DNA of 64,000 nucleotides from Bog-756 sp963727075 (GTDB taxonomy: Bacteria; Actinomycetota; Acidimicrobiia; Acidimicrobiales; RAAP-2), in contig CAVSET010000005.1 in the NCBI GenBank assembly GCA_963727075.1, forward strand, positions 1 to 64,000, in the 5' to 3' direction. Of the stretch, positions 10,021 through 18,069 are shown one piece after another. Numbering within the stretch: the stretch's first letter is position 1; each line of letters starts with the position of its first letter. The translations under genes and the position numbers were made by a program. The notes beneath the pieces were generated by a model that saw only the letters and a program-made list of their open reading frames with translations, did not search any database and was not told the DNA's origin.

Positions 10021-10135
10021 TCACCTCCACCAGGACCTCGCTCGGTGCCGGCCGGGGCACCGGCCGTTCCTCCACCACGACCACGCCGGGGCGCTGCAGC
10101 ACAGCCGCCGGCATCGACTCGGGCAGTTCGGACAT
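10018..10135 (-). CDS. Zinc-type alcohol dehydrogenase, N-terminal fragment
   Basis: ATG at 10135 begins MSELPESMPAAVLQRPG, then VVVVEERPVPRPAPSEVLVEVS. This is the usual first 40 residues of zinc-dependent alcohol dehydrogenases, just before the HCGICGTD zinc motif. The reading is lost at about 10018, where that motif should begin, because the contig ends there. The remainder is absent from the window, so substrate cannot be judged. Confidence 0.65.
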
Positions 10136-10298
10136 GGTGCCACCCCCCCGGATGGGCCCGTCGCCGGCCGGTCCGACGGCGGGTGGATCTCTGGTTCGGG
10201 CGTCACTCTACGCCAGGTGCCCGGGAGGCACCGGGCGGAGCGCCCGGGGGCCGATTGGGACGCTAAAGGGATCTCGGGCGCGTGACGATGATTCCGGC

Positions 10299-10526
10299 AT
10301 GGCACCGGACCTCCGCTTCGACACCGACGATCCCGAGTTCCAACGCGGCTTCGAGATCGGCGTCCTCTGGGAGCGCCTCGTCACCGACGGGGCCTGTCAT
10401 ATGGCTGTCAGCGCCTCCAACGCAGAGATGGTCATCCGGGTGGCCCAGGCCTTCGGGTGTGAGTTCTCCGGTCGGGAGATCGAGGACGACCAGATCTCGA
10501 TCGAGCTCCGCCAGGTGAACGGATAG
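10299..10526 (+). CDS. Small conserved-looking protein, 75 residues
   Basis: ATG at 10299 gives a 75-residue acidic protein that ends in a TAG. It contains GFEIGVLWERL, then SNAEMVIRVAQAFGCEFSG and QISIELRQVNG, a pattern of alternating helix and strand without signal or membrane segments. GC-rich third positions support it as a gene. I do not recognise the family. It is followed on the same strand, after 108 nt, by the SnoaL-like gene. Confidence 0.55.
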   Translation: MAPDLRFDTDDPEFQRGFEIGVLWERLVTDGACHMAVSASNAEMVIRVAQAFGCEFSGREIEDDQISIELRQVNG

Positions 10527-10634
10527 CCCGTCCCGGAGGGCAGTCGGCCGCCGGACCGGCCTCCCCATTGGCCGACGAAGGGGCACCCACCCGGGCGACG
10601 GTGTTGGAGTACCGTCTCCGTCGAAGGGGGTCCG

Positions 10635-11075
10635 GTGATCGACCAGGTGATCGAGCAGTGGCAGGCCCATCTGCGGGGTGAACTTCCCGGCGGGCTCGAC
10701 GCCCTGCTCGACGACGAGGTGGTCTTCTATTCGCCGATCGTCTTCACGCCCCAGCGGGGCCGGGCCATCACCAGGCGCTACCTCGAGGCCGCGGCCCAGA
10801 CCTTCCCCGGCGACAGCGGCGTGGCGTCGGCGGCGGACGGCGACGACCGACCCGCCGGCTTCCACTACACCAAGACGGTGGCGGCCGGTGACACCGCCGT
10901 GCTCGAGTTCGAGACCACCATGGGCGGCAAGTACGTGAACGGGGTGGACATCATCAGATGCAACGAGGAGGGCCGGATCATCGAGTTCCGGGTGATGATC
11001 CGGCCCCTGCAGGCCGTCGAGCTCGTGCACCGCCGGATGGCGGCCCTGCTCGAGCGGACGGGCTCCTCGGACTGA
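10635..11075 (+). CDS. SnoaL-like / NTF2-fold protein
   Basis: GTG at 10635 gives 146 residues: a helix (VIDQVIEQWQAHLRGELPG), then LDALLDDEVVFYSPIVFTPQRG, VLEFETTMGGKYVNGVDIIR and GRIIEFRVMIRPLQAVE. This is the cone-shaped NTF2/SnoaL fold used by small ketosteroid-isomerase-like enzymes and ligand binders. The catalytic role is not evident. A second NTF2-like gene lies at 27848-28232. The intergenic DNA on both sides is short and unremarkable. Confidence 0.7.
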   Translation: MIDQVIEQWQAHLRGELPGGLDALLDDEVVFYSPIVFTPQRGRAITRRYLEAAAQTFPGDSGVASAADGDDRPAGFHYTKTVAAGDTAVLEFETTMGGKYVNGVDIIRCNEEGRIIEFRVMIRPLQAVELVHRRMAALLERTGSSD

Positions 11076-11094
11076 CGGGGTCCCGGGCGGTGGG

Positions 11095-12333
11095 TCAGTA
11101 GCCCCCGTTGCAGCCGTGCTGGTCCGGGGCGACGTTCGGATTGCCCCAGTAGCGGACGGCGAAGGCCACGGCCACCCGGATCTGCTGCTCCGGCGTGGCC
11201 TGGGCGGCATCGGCCGGATAGCCGAACGTGTTGAACTGCGACCAGTTGGCGTGGCTGAAGCCCAGCCCGCCGCTGTACACCGGCCCGTCCACGTTCCACA
11301 GGCCGCCTTCCTCGCACAGGTTGACCCGGATCCATGCCTGGCGCTGGAAGTCGGTGACGCCGTCGGCCCCCACGTTGACGGACGCCGAGGGTGGGCTGAA
11401 CACCGTGCTTCCGGCCAGCGAGCCGAAGAACCCGGCATCGCCGTAGGCGAAGGCACCGCCGTCGGACGCCACGGTGAGATAGCCGGCGTCGGTGGAGGAG
11501 ATCCCGATCATCGGCTTGTTGAGGCGCTGACCCCCGGCCGAACCGTAGAAGGTCGCTCCGCCGAAGTCGAAGACGCCCCCGTCCGCTCCGACCAGCCGGT
11601 AGCCGCCACCGGCGGCGCCGATCCCGACGGTGGGCTGACGCGAGTTCGATCCGCCGGCGTAGGGGGCGTCGCCGAAGGCGAAGACCGCGCCGTTGCCGGC
11701 CGCCTCCCAGTAGCCGTTGCCGTCGGGAGACGCGGCCAGCCCCACGATGGCGCTGGTCGGCGACAGGCCCATGGCCGAGCCGCGGAAGGGGGCGTCGCCG
11801 AAGGCGAACACCCCACCGTCGGCGCTCACCAGCCAGTAACCGTTGCCGTCGGGCGTGCTGGTGATACCGACGATGGGCTTGTTCAGTTGGATCGCCGCGG
11901 TGGACCCGAAGTACCGGGCGTCGCCGAAGGCGAACACCCCGCCGTCGGCGCCGACCTCCCAGTACCCCAACCCGTCGGGGGTGGACGTGATGCCGACGAT
12001 GGGCTGGTTGAGGTGGAGGGAGCCGGTGGAGCCGAAGAAGCCGGCCCCGCCGAAGGAGAAGACGCCTCCGTCCGCCCCCACCAACCAGTAGCCCGACCCG
12101 TTGGGCAGGGCGGCAGCCCCGACGATGGGGGCATTGAGCACCATGCCGGCCCCGGTGGAGAGGCCGGCCCCGGCCCGGCCGATCTGGGAGAGCGTGCCGC
12201 CGGCCAGGGCCAGCACGGCCAGGACGCCTCCGGCCATGGCCCCGGCGCGCAGTCGTCGGGACCGGTGCCTGCCCGGAGGGCAGGTGTCGGATGGGTGCGG
12301 GGCGGTACGTCGAAAGAAGGGAAGTGCGGGCAC
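11095..12333 (-). CDS. Secreted protein with six GYW/ADGGVFAFGDA repeats and a C-terminal Rpf-like domain
   Basis: GTG at 12333 follows GAGGAAAGG. An arginine-rich N-terminus leads into a hydrophobic segment (AMAGGVLAVLALAGGTL), so the protein is exported. Residues about 66-305 are six repeats of about 40 residues with the pattern PIVGITSTPDGxGYW, VGADGGVFAFGDA and FxGS, a beta-propeller-like repeat common in Acidimicrobiia surface proteins. Residues about 320-412 (WIRVNLCEEGGLWNVDG, YSGGLGFSHANW and ATPEQQIRVAVAF) resemble the lysozyme-like domain of resuscitation-promoting factors, with Glu in LCEEGG as the candidate catalytic residue. It may bind and cut cell wall. The frame is intact at 412 residues. 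Confidence 0.8.
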   Translation of the reverse strand: MPALPFFRRTAPHPSDTCPPGRHRSRRLRAGAMAGGVLAVLALAGGTLSQIGRAGAGLSTGAGMVLNAPIVGAAALPNGSGYWLVGADGGVFSFGGAGFFGSTGSLHLNQPIVGITSTPDGLGYWEVGADGGVFAFGDARYFGSTAAIQLNKPIVGITSTPDGNGYWLVSADGGVFAFGDAPFRGSAMGLSPTSAIVGLAASPDGNGYWEAAGNGAVFAFGDAPYAGGSNSRQPTVGIGAAGGGYRLVGADGGVFDFGGATFYGSAGGQRLNKPMIGISSTDAGYLTVASDGGAFAYGDAGFFGSLAGSTVFSPPSASVNVGADGVTDFQRQAWIRVNLCEEGGLWNVDGPVYSGGLGFSHANWSQFNTFGYPADAAQATPEQQIRVAVAFAVRYWGNPNVAPDQHGCNGGY

Positions 12334-12826
12334 AGCGGGTGACCTTTCCTCGGTCGGTCAGGGCCGTCGGTCGGCGACGGTGCCCTGGCTCTCGTCTGGT
12401 TCGGTGGACCCCACGTCTGTGCATTCAACGCCCCAGCCGAGCACCGGGAAGGGTGGTACGGCCTGGCTATAAGAGCCGGGTGTGCTAGCGGGTGTTTACG
12501 TCCGAGTCGTGCAGTGTGGTGTGTCTGGTGCTCTCCTGATCGAGTGGTCCGCGCCCCAACGCCGGCAGGCGGTTGGAGGTGTTCTCCCCACTGTCCGGTG
12601 GGAGGCGGGCCCACTGGGGCGACCGCGATTCGAAGAGCGAAATCTACCGGTCGGGTCCCCGGATGGGTAGTCGGAACGCCGCCCGGTGACCGTCCCGGTG
12701 GGGCGGTGGGGGACAGCGAATCGCCTTTGACCTGGGCAGACGCCCTGGCCCCCCGCCCTACGGGCCGATCGGGATCACCACGCAGAGTGGTGGGTTACGG
12801 AGCTCTGCGGTTCCCGGGCCGGCCCC
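12334..12826. other. 493-bp gap without a convincing gene
   Basis: The gap lies upstream of the repeat/Rpf-like gene and downstream of pmbA. Open frames across it are short and show no protein-like pattern. It holds the hairpin at 12781-12809 and presumably the promoter of the secreted protein. I could not convincingly fit a known riboswitch. Confidence 0.6.
12781..12809 (-). terminator. Hairpin downstream of pmbA
   Basis: CGCAGAG (12781-12787) and CTCTGCG (12803-12809) form a perfect 7-bp stem with a 15-nt loop. It begins 18 nt after the pmbA stop. There is no T-tract, which is usual in GC-rich actinobacteria. Confidence 0.4.
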
Positions 12827-14260
12827 TCAGCTGGCCTGGCTGACCGAGCTCATGTTGAAGTCGGGTACCCGGACGGCGGGCATGACCGTGCGGTTGAAGT
12901 ACTCGCCGAACTCCCGGCCCAGCGACCGAACGCTGGACCCCACTTCGCTGACCCGGGCCAGGAGGTCGACCGGGCTCTCGTTGAACCGGAAGTTGTTGGT
13001 GGCGCCGACCACCCTCCCGTCCTCCACGACATAGACGCCGTCCCGGGTGAGTCCGGTCAGCAGCATGGTGGCCGGGTCGACCTCGCGGATGTACCAGAGG
13101 CAGGTGAGGAGCAGGCCGCGCTCGGTCCGGGCCACCAGCTCCTCCAGCGATCCGGAGGCCCCGGGCACCTCCAGGGCCAGGTTGCCGATGAACCCGGTCG
13201 GGGTCGCTCCCGACCGCGCCGCGCCGGCCCGGTGGTAGCGCAACCGTTGCAGCCGGCCCCCGGCGATCCAGTCGGTGGGCGACAGGGGCAGGCCGTTGTC
13301 GAACACCGAGGAGTCGGCCGAGGACGCCGTGACGGTGAGGAACGGCGAGCACTCCAGCCCCTGCCGGCCCGGATCGCTTCGGAGGTCGAAGGGGATCGAG
13401 GCCAGCTGCTCGCCCACCCGGGTCGCTCCGCCGGGGAGCGAGAAGACGGTCCTCCCGTCCTCGGCGTTGCGCCCGCTGAGTTCGTAGGTCAGGCCCACCA
13501 TCAGGTCTCCGACCGCCTCGGGCGGGAGGAGCACCTCGTAGCGCCCGGCCGGCCGCTCCAGCCGTCGGGCCGACCAGGCCAACCGCTCCTGCAGGTGACG
13601 CTCCAGCCGCTCCACGGACACGTCGGTGAAGTCCGTGGTGCCGGTCCCGGCCCAGGTGGAGTCGGCCCCGTCCTCACTGCGGGCCACCAGGTGCAGCGCC
13701 CCCTGCGGCTGGGCGTGGGCCAGCCGTACCCCGGTCGACGTCCCCAGGTACTCGGTGGTCTGGCGGTGCTCGGCGAAGCCGGCCAGCACGTGGCGGCCGT
13801 GGCGGGCCCGGTCGAAGGCCGCCGACAGCCCGGCGAGCACGCCGGCGACCACGGAGAGGTCGGTGGAGGCCCGGGGCTGGTCGAACCTGGCCACGGACGC
13901 GGGCGACCGGCCGGCCTCGTCGGGGGTCAGGAGTGGGCTGGCATCGTCGGCCGGCGGCGAGCCGGCGGCGTCCTGCTCGGCCGCCCGGACCAGCTCGGCC
14001 ACGTCGACGTCGCCTCCCCGTCGGGCCACCCCGGCGGCCATCCCCCCCTCGACCTGTCGCACGCAGATGACGGTCACCCGTCGATCGCGGCGGCTGCCGT
14101 TGGTGGTGGTGGTGTTGTTGGCGAAACGGACCTCGACCTCGCTGGTCTCCTCGACGATGACGACGCACTGGTCGCTGCCCGGCCCGGCGCCGGCGAGCGC
14201 CTCCTCGACCACGTCCTGTGCCGGGGGCAGTCCCGGCTCACCGGTCGACCCGGGACTCAC
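12827..14260 (-). CDS. pmbA: TldE/PmbA-type subunit of the TldD/E protease
   Basis: GTG at 14260 overlaps the tldD stop (GTGA), so the two are translationally coupled. The 477-residue protein has EVEVRFANNTTTTNGSRRD and VTVICVRQVEGGMAAGVAR near the start, and GRYEVLLPPEAVGDLM in the middle. At the end come WYIREVDPATMLLTGLTRDG, VYVVEDGRVVGATNNFRFN and ESPVDLLARV, the usual C-terminal TldE/PmbA pattern. TldE lacks a metal site and pairs with TldD to clip unfolded or modified peptides in the cytoplasm. The frame is intact. Confidence 0.85.
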   Translation of the reverse strand: MSPGSTGEPGLPPAQDVVEEALAGAGPGSDQCVVIVEETSEVEVRFANNTTTTNGSRRDRRVTVICVRQVEGGMAAGVARRGGDVDVAELVRAAEQDAAGSPPADDASPLLTPDEAGRSPASVARFDQPRASTDLSVVAGVLAGLSAAFDRARHGRHVLAGFAEHRQTTEYLGTSTGVRLAHAQPQGALHLVARSEDGADSTWAGTGTTDFTDVSVERLERHLQERLAWSARRLERPAGRYEVLLPPEAVGDLMVGLTYELSGRNAEDGRTVFSLPGGATRVGEQLASIPFDLRSDPGRQGLECSPFLTVTASSADSSVFDNGLPLSPTDWIAGGRLQRLRYHRAGAARSGATPTGFIGNLALEVPGASGSLEELVARTERGLLLTCLWYIREVDPATMLLTGLTRDGVYVVEDGRVVGATNNFRFNESPVDLLARVSEVGSSVRSLGREFGEYFNRTVMPAVRVPDFNMSSVSQAS

Positions 14261-15771
14261 CGGCCCGACTCCTCGCGGGCGTTGAGCACGCGGACGCCCC
14301 GCACCAGCACCGCCGGACAGCCATGGGAGACCGGCGCCACCTGCCCTGGTTGGCCCTTGCCGCAGTTGAAGGCACCGCCCAGCAGGTAGGTGGACCGCCC
14401 GCCCACCGCCTCCATCGACCCCCAGAACTCGGTAGTGGTGGCCTGGTAGGCGACGTCGCGGACCTGGCCGACCAGGCGGCCACCCTCGATCCGGAAGAAC
14501 CGCTGCCCGGTGAACTGGAAGTTGTAGCGCTGCATGTCGATCGACCAGCTCTTGTCGCCCGCGATGTAGAGGCCACGTTGGACTCCCCCGATCAGCTCCT
14601 CGGTGGTCGGCCCCGGACCCTCGGCCGGCTGCAGGGACACGTTGGCCATCCGCTGGATGGGCACGTGCAGCGGGGAGTCGGCGAAGGCACAACCGTTCGA
14701 CGCACCGAGGCCGCTGGCCGCGGCGATTGACCGGTCCAGCTGGTAGCCGGCGAGGATGCCGTCCCGCACCAGTTCGAACGACCGGCCCGGCACCCCCTCG
14801 TCGTCGATGGCCACGGTGGCCAGCCCGTGGGGAGTGGTGCGGTCCCCGGTCACCTGCATGATCTCGGACCCGTAGCGCAGCGATCCCAGCAGGTCGGGGG
14901 TGGCGAACGACGTCCCGGCGTAGGCCGCCTCGTACCCCATGGCCCGGTCCAGCTCGGTGGCGTGCCCGATGGATTCGTGGATGGTCAGCCACAGGTTGGT
15001 GGGGTCGATCACCAGGTCGTAGGTCCCGGCCACGATGGTGGGGGCCCGGACCTTCTCGGCCAGGAGCTCGGGGATGGCCTCGAGCTCGGCGTCCCAGTCC
15101 CACCCGTCGCCCCGCAGGTACTCCCAGCCCCGGCCCACCGGGGGGGCCAGGGTGCGCATGGTCTCGAACCCACCGTCGGGGTCGACGGAGAAGGCCTCGA
15201 CCGTCGGGTGGACCCGGACCCGCCGCTGAGTGGCCTCGGTACCGGACAGGTCGGCGTAGTACTTGTCCTCGGTGACGGCCAGGACGTCGGCCGTGACGTG
15301 GTCGACCGCGCTGGAGGCCAGCAGCCGGTCGCTCCACTCCGAGAGGAGCCCCACCTTGTCGGGCAGGGGGACGTCGACGGGATCGACCTCGTAGCTCGAG
15401 GACCAGGTGACCACCCCGTGCCCCGGCTCGTCGGCCAGCTCGATCCTCTGTCCCCCGACCCGGGCGATGATGCGGGCCACCTCGACCGCCTCGTCGACCA
15501 GGGCCGCCGCCTGGTCGGGCCCGGTGGCCACCGACGCCGCGAACCCCAGGGCGCCGTCGACCACCACCCGCAGTCCCATCCCGATCTCGACGTCCTCCGC
15601 CGCTCCCTCCAGGCGGCCGTCGCGCATCCGTACCTGCTGGGAGCGCAGGTGCTCCACCCGCAGCTCGGCGTGGGTGCATCCGATCGACCGGGCCCGTGAC
15701 AGAGCGGCGTCACGGGCGGCGGCGAGGGCGTCGGCGGGGAGCGGACCGTGGGAGGGAGCCACGAACGGCAC
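14257..15771 (-). CDS. tldD: TldD-type metalloprotease subunit
   Basis: GTG at 15771 is chosen because the divergent DinB gene and its promoter begin at about 15801; the frame is open further upstream. The 504-residue protein has LRSQQVRMRDGRLEG near the start, IDPTNLWLTIHESIGHATEL with the HExxxH zinc motif, and AMGYEAAYAGTSFATPD. It also carries GGVQRGLYIAGDKSWSID and LLGGAFNCGKGQPGQ. TldD with TldE forms a heterodimeric protease known from microcin B17 and CcdA processing. No precursor-peptide gene is visible nearby, so a general peptidase role is likely. Confidence 0.88.
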   Translation of the reverse strand: MPFVAPSHGPLPADALAAARDAALSRARSIGCTHAELRVEHLRSQQVRMRDGRLEGAAEDVEIGMGLRVVVDGALGFAASVATGPDQAAALVDEAVEVARIIARVGGQRIELADEPGHGVVTWSSSYEVDPVDVPLPDKVGLLSEWSDRLLASSAVDHVTADVLAVTEDKYYADLSGTEATQRRVRVHPTVEAFSVDPDGGFETMRTLAPPVGRGWEYLRGDGWDWDAELEAIPELLAEKVRAPTIVAGTYDLVIDPTNLWLTIHESIGHATELDRAMGYEAAYAGTSFATPDLLGSLRYGSEIMQVTGDRTTPHGLATVAIDDEGVPGRSFELVRDGILAGYQLDRSIAAASGLGASNGCAFADSPLHVPIQRMANVSLQPAEGPGPTTEELIGGVQRGLYIAGDKSWSIDMQRYNFQFTGQRFFRIEGGRLVGQVRDVAYQATTTEFWGSMEAVGGRSTYLLGGAFNCGKGQPGQVAPVSHGCPAVLVRGVRVLNAREESGR

Positions 15772-15800
15772 GCTAGACGCGCCCGGTTGCCGTGCGGACC

Positions 15801-15806
15801 TACCAT
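15801..15806 (+). promoter_or_regulatory. -10 element of a likely leaderless promoter
   Basis: TACCAT lies 6 nt before the GTG at 15813, so transcription would begin at or next to the start codon. The same layout is seen at 36190-36195 (TACCGT, then GTG 36202) and at 46333-46338 (TAGCCT, then ATG 46344). Confidence 0.5.
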
Positions 15807-15812
15807 CGGGGC

Positions 15813-16286
15813 GTGCGCGACCAGAAGCCACCCCGCCTCGAGGCGGACGAGCGGGACACGGTGCTGGCGCTGCTGCAGTACCAACGGTCCTCGCTGGTCA
15901 AGAAAGTCACCGGGGTCAGCGACGAGGCGGCCCGCCGCCCAATGGTCGAGAGTGGCACGTCGCTCCTGTGGCTGGTGAAGCACCTGACCCGGGCCGAGGG
16001 CCTGTGGATCGTCCGCCGGTTCTCCGGGGAGGACGTCGACCCGGCGTCCGACGCGGTGGGCCCGGGCGACACGGTGGCCGGCGCCGTGGACGCCTATCGT
16101 GAGGCGTGGTCGCGGACGGAGCGGGCCATCGACGGTGCCGCCCTCGAGGAGTCCTGCCGGTCGGTGGGCGACGGGGCACCGGTGAGCCTCCGCTGGGTGC
16201 TGATGCACCTCCTGGAGGAGACCGCCCGGCACGCCGGGCAGGCCGACATCCTGCGGGAGCAGATCGACGGGAGCACCGGCCGGTAG
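15813..16286 (+). CDS. DinB/DUF664 family protein
   Basis: The 157-residue protein starts RDQKPPRLEADERDTVLALLQ and has GTSLLWLVKHLTRAEGLWIV and WVLMHLLEETARHAGQADIL, ending EQIDGSTGR. The histidines in VKHL and in the EETARHAGQ helix are the metal ligands of the DinB four-helix bundle, a thiol-transferase-like superfamily common in actinobacteria. The substrate is unknown. GTG 15813 is preferred over GTG 15792 because of the TACCAT box; the longer start adds 7 residues. It diverges from tldD. Confidence 0.75.
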   Translation: MRDQKPPRLEADERDTVLALLQYQRSSLVKKVTGVSDEAARRPMVESGTSLLWLVKHLTRAEGLWIVRRFSGEDVDPASDAVGPGDTVAGAVDAYREAWSRTERAIDGAALEESCRSVGDGAPVSLRWVLMHLLEETARHAGQADILREQIDGSTGR

Positions 16287-16321
16287 GCCGGGCGTCCGCG
16301 CCACGACGGAGAGAGGTCCCG

Positions 16322-16753
16322 GTGCCCCACGTGCAGATCCAGTTCGCCATCGACGACCCGGTACGGGCCGACCAGATCATCGAGCACCTCCTGGTCGACC
16401 GGGTGGTGGCGTGCGGCCAGCGCGCCGGGCCGGTGGTGAGCCGGTACTGGTGGGACGGGTCGCTGGAGCGGGCCGAGGAGTGGCTGGTGCTGCTCAAGAC
16501 CCGCGCCGAGCTCTCCCTGGCGGTGATCGCCGCGGTGACGGCGGCCCATCCCTACGACACGCCGGAGGTGGTGGCCGTGGACCTGACCGGTGCGGCCGGC
16601 TATCTGGCCTGGATCGACCGGGTGACCGTGCCGGCCGGTACCATCGGGCGTGCCGGGGAGACGGAGGAGCGATGGCGACGGACCGGACGGGCACGGACCA
16701 GGGGCCGCGGATCTGCCTGGTGGGTGCGGGCGGGATGTCCTTCGGACCGGTGA
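16322..16753 (+). CDS. cutA: CutA-like divalent ion tolerance protein, C-terminus possibly misread
   Basis: GTG at 16322 follows GAGAGAGG. The core VQIQFAIDDPVRADQIIEHL, LVDRVVACGQ, YWWDGSLERAEEWLVLLKT, HPYDTPEVVAVDLTG and YLAWIDRVTV matches the CutA trimeric ferredoxin-like fold. CutA proteins end about there, near residue 105. In this sequence the frame runs on 38 residues and overlaps the next gene by 82 nt, and that tail (ERWRRTGRARTRGRG) does not look like protein. A lost stop or an indel near 16640 is likely. Confidence 0.75.
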   Translation: MPHVQIQFAIDDPVRADQIIEHLLVDRVVACGQRAGPVVSRYWWDGSLERAEEWLVLLKTRAELSLAVIAAVTAAHPYDTPEVVAVDLTGAAGYLAWIDRVTVPAGTIGRAGETEERWRRTGRARTRGRGSAWWVRAGCPSDR

Positions 16754-18048
16754 TGGTGCTCGATGCCATCAACACCCGCCGCACCCGGGGGGCCACGATG
16801 GTGCTGCACGACATCAGCGCCCCACGGCTCGAGGTGGCGGTGCACTTCGCCGAGCGCATCAACGAACGCAACGGCCGGCCGATCACCATCGAGGCGTCGA
16901 CCGATCCGGCCGAGGCCATGGCGGGGGCCGACTTCTGTCTGACCAGCGCCGAGGTCGGGCGCTGGCCGCGCTGGATCGAGGACTACGAGATCCCCCGCCG
17001 GTACGGGGCCACCCAGATCACCGGGGAGAACGGCGGCCCCGGCGGGGTGTTCCACTCGCTCCGGTCCATCCGGACCATGCTGGGCATCTGCGCCGACATC
17101 GAGCGGTACTGCCCTGACGCCTTCCTCATCAACCTGACCAACCCGTTCAGCCGGGTGGCCCTGGCCGTCAACACGGCCACGTCGGTCCGGAACGTCAGCA
17201 TGTGCCACGAGTTCGCCGGCGGACTGGCCCGGATCGCCGGCCTGCTGCGGGTCCCGAGGGCCAAGATCGAGGCCAAGGCCTCGGGGATCAACCACTTCAC
17301 CTTCTTCACCGAGATCCGCCGGTCCGACACCGGTGAGGACCTCTACCCCCGGCTGCGCCGTCTGTGGCGCCGGCGCTACTTCGACTACCCGGCCCCGGTG
17401 ACGAGGGCGGCCCGCCAGCTGGCCAAGGTCCCGCTGGTCCAGGTGGCCGTGGAGCAGATGTACGCGCCGCTGGTGGCCCACATGTTCCGGGAGTACGGAC
17501 TGCTGCCCTGCTCGGTGGACAGCCACATCGGGGAGTACGTGCCCTTCGCCGAGGAAGTGGCCGGGTGGCACCCGGTCCCCGTCTACTTCCACCAGGGGAT
17601 CGGCCACCAGATGGAGCGGCTGATCACCAGGTACGGCAACGGCGAGTCCCGGGTGCCCATGCACCGGGCCGGGCGCTCGGCCGAGGAGGTCTTCCCCATC
17701 ATCGGTGCCATGTGGACCGACCACCACCGCCGGCTCAACGCGGTGAACGTGCCCAACCGGGGCTACGTGCCCAACCTGCCCGAAGGGGCGATCGTCGAGG
17801 TCCCGGCCACCGTGGACGGGAACGGCATCACCCCGACGGGGATGCCGCCGATCCTCGAGCCCCTGGCCGAATTCATGCGGACCCAGATCGAACTGCAGGA
17901 GCTGGTGGTCAAGTCGGCAGTCACCGGCGACCCCGAGCCGGCCTTCGAGGCCCTCCGCCGCGACCCGCTGTCGCCCGCCGATGAGGCCTCGTGCCGGACC
18001 ATCTTCGAGGAGCTGAGGGCGGTGCAGGCCGAGGCACTGCCCTTCTGA
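16672..18048 (+). CDS. Glycoside hydrolase family 4 (6-phospho-glucosidase/galactosidase type)
   Basis: ATG at 16672 follows GGAGGAGC. The 458-residue protein starts with a Rossmann motif (ICLVGAGGMSFGPVMVLDAI), then TGENGGPGGVFHSLRSI, INLTNPFSRVALAV, MCHEFAGG and SGINHFTFF. The Cys/His of MCHEF and the His of INHF correspond to the metal site of GH4 enzymes, which use NAD+ and Mn2+ to cleave by oxidation and elimination. YVPNLPEGAIVEVPATVDGN near the end is also typical. Whether the substrate is phosphorylated cannot be told. It stands alone, converging on the LLM oxidoreductase gene. Confidence 0.88.
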   Translation: MATDRTGTDQGPRICLVGAGGMSFGPVMVLDAINTRRTRGATMVLHDISAPRLEVAVHFAERINERNGRPITIEASTDPAEAMAGADFCLTSAEVGRWPRWIEDYEIPRRYGATQITGENGGPGGVFHSLRSIRTMLGICADIERYCPDAFLINLTNPFSRVALAVNTATSVRNVSMCHEFAGGLARIAGLLRVPRAKIEAKASGINHFTFFTEIRRSDTGEDLYPRLRRLWRRRYFDYPAPVTRAARQLAKVPLVQVAVEQMYAPLVAHMFREYGLLPCSVDSHIGEYVPFAEEVAGWHPVPVYFHQGIGHQMERLITRYGNGESRVPMHRAGRSAEEVFPIIGAMWTDHHRRLNAVNVPNRGYVPNLPEGAIVEVPATVDGNGITPTGMPPILEPLAEFMRTQIELQELVVKSAVTGDPEPAFEALRRDPLSPADEASCRTIFEELRAVQAEALPF

Positions 18049-18069
18049 CCGCGACCGACCGCCGGTGGC

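Noticed and set aside
12361..12480. Possible c-di-AMP (ydaO) riboswitch before the Rpf-like gene
   Set aside because: Fragments such as GGGGCGTTGAATG and CCGAACCAGACGAGAGCC recall the consensus, but the GGGGAACC element and the CGACAGCTAACC end are missing.
12827..15771. TldD/TldE pair as part of a modified-peptide (RiPP) cluster
   Set aside because: No precursor peptide, cyclodehydratase, radical SAM or exporter gene is seen nearby; the pair is widespread as a general protease.
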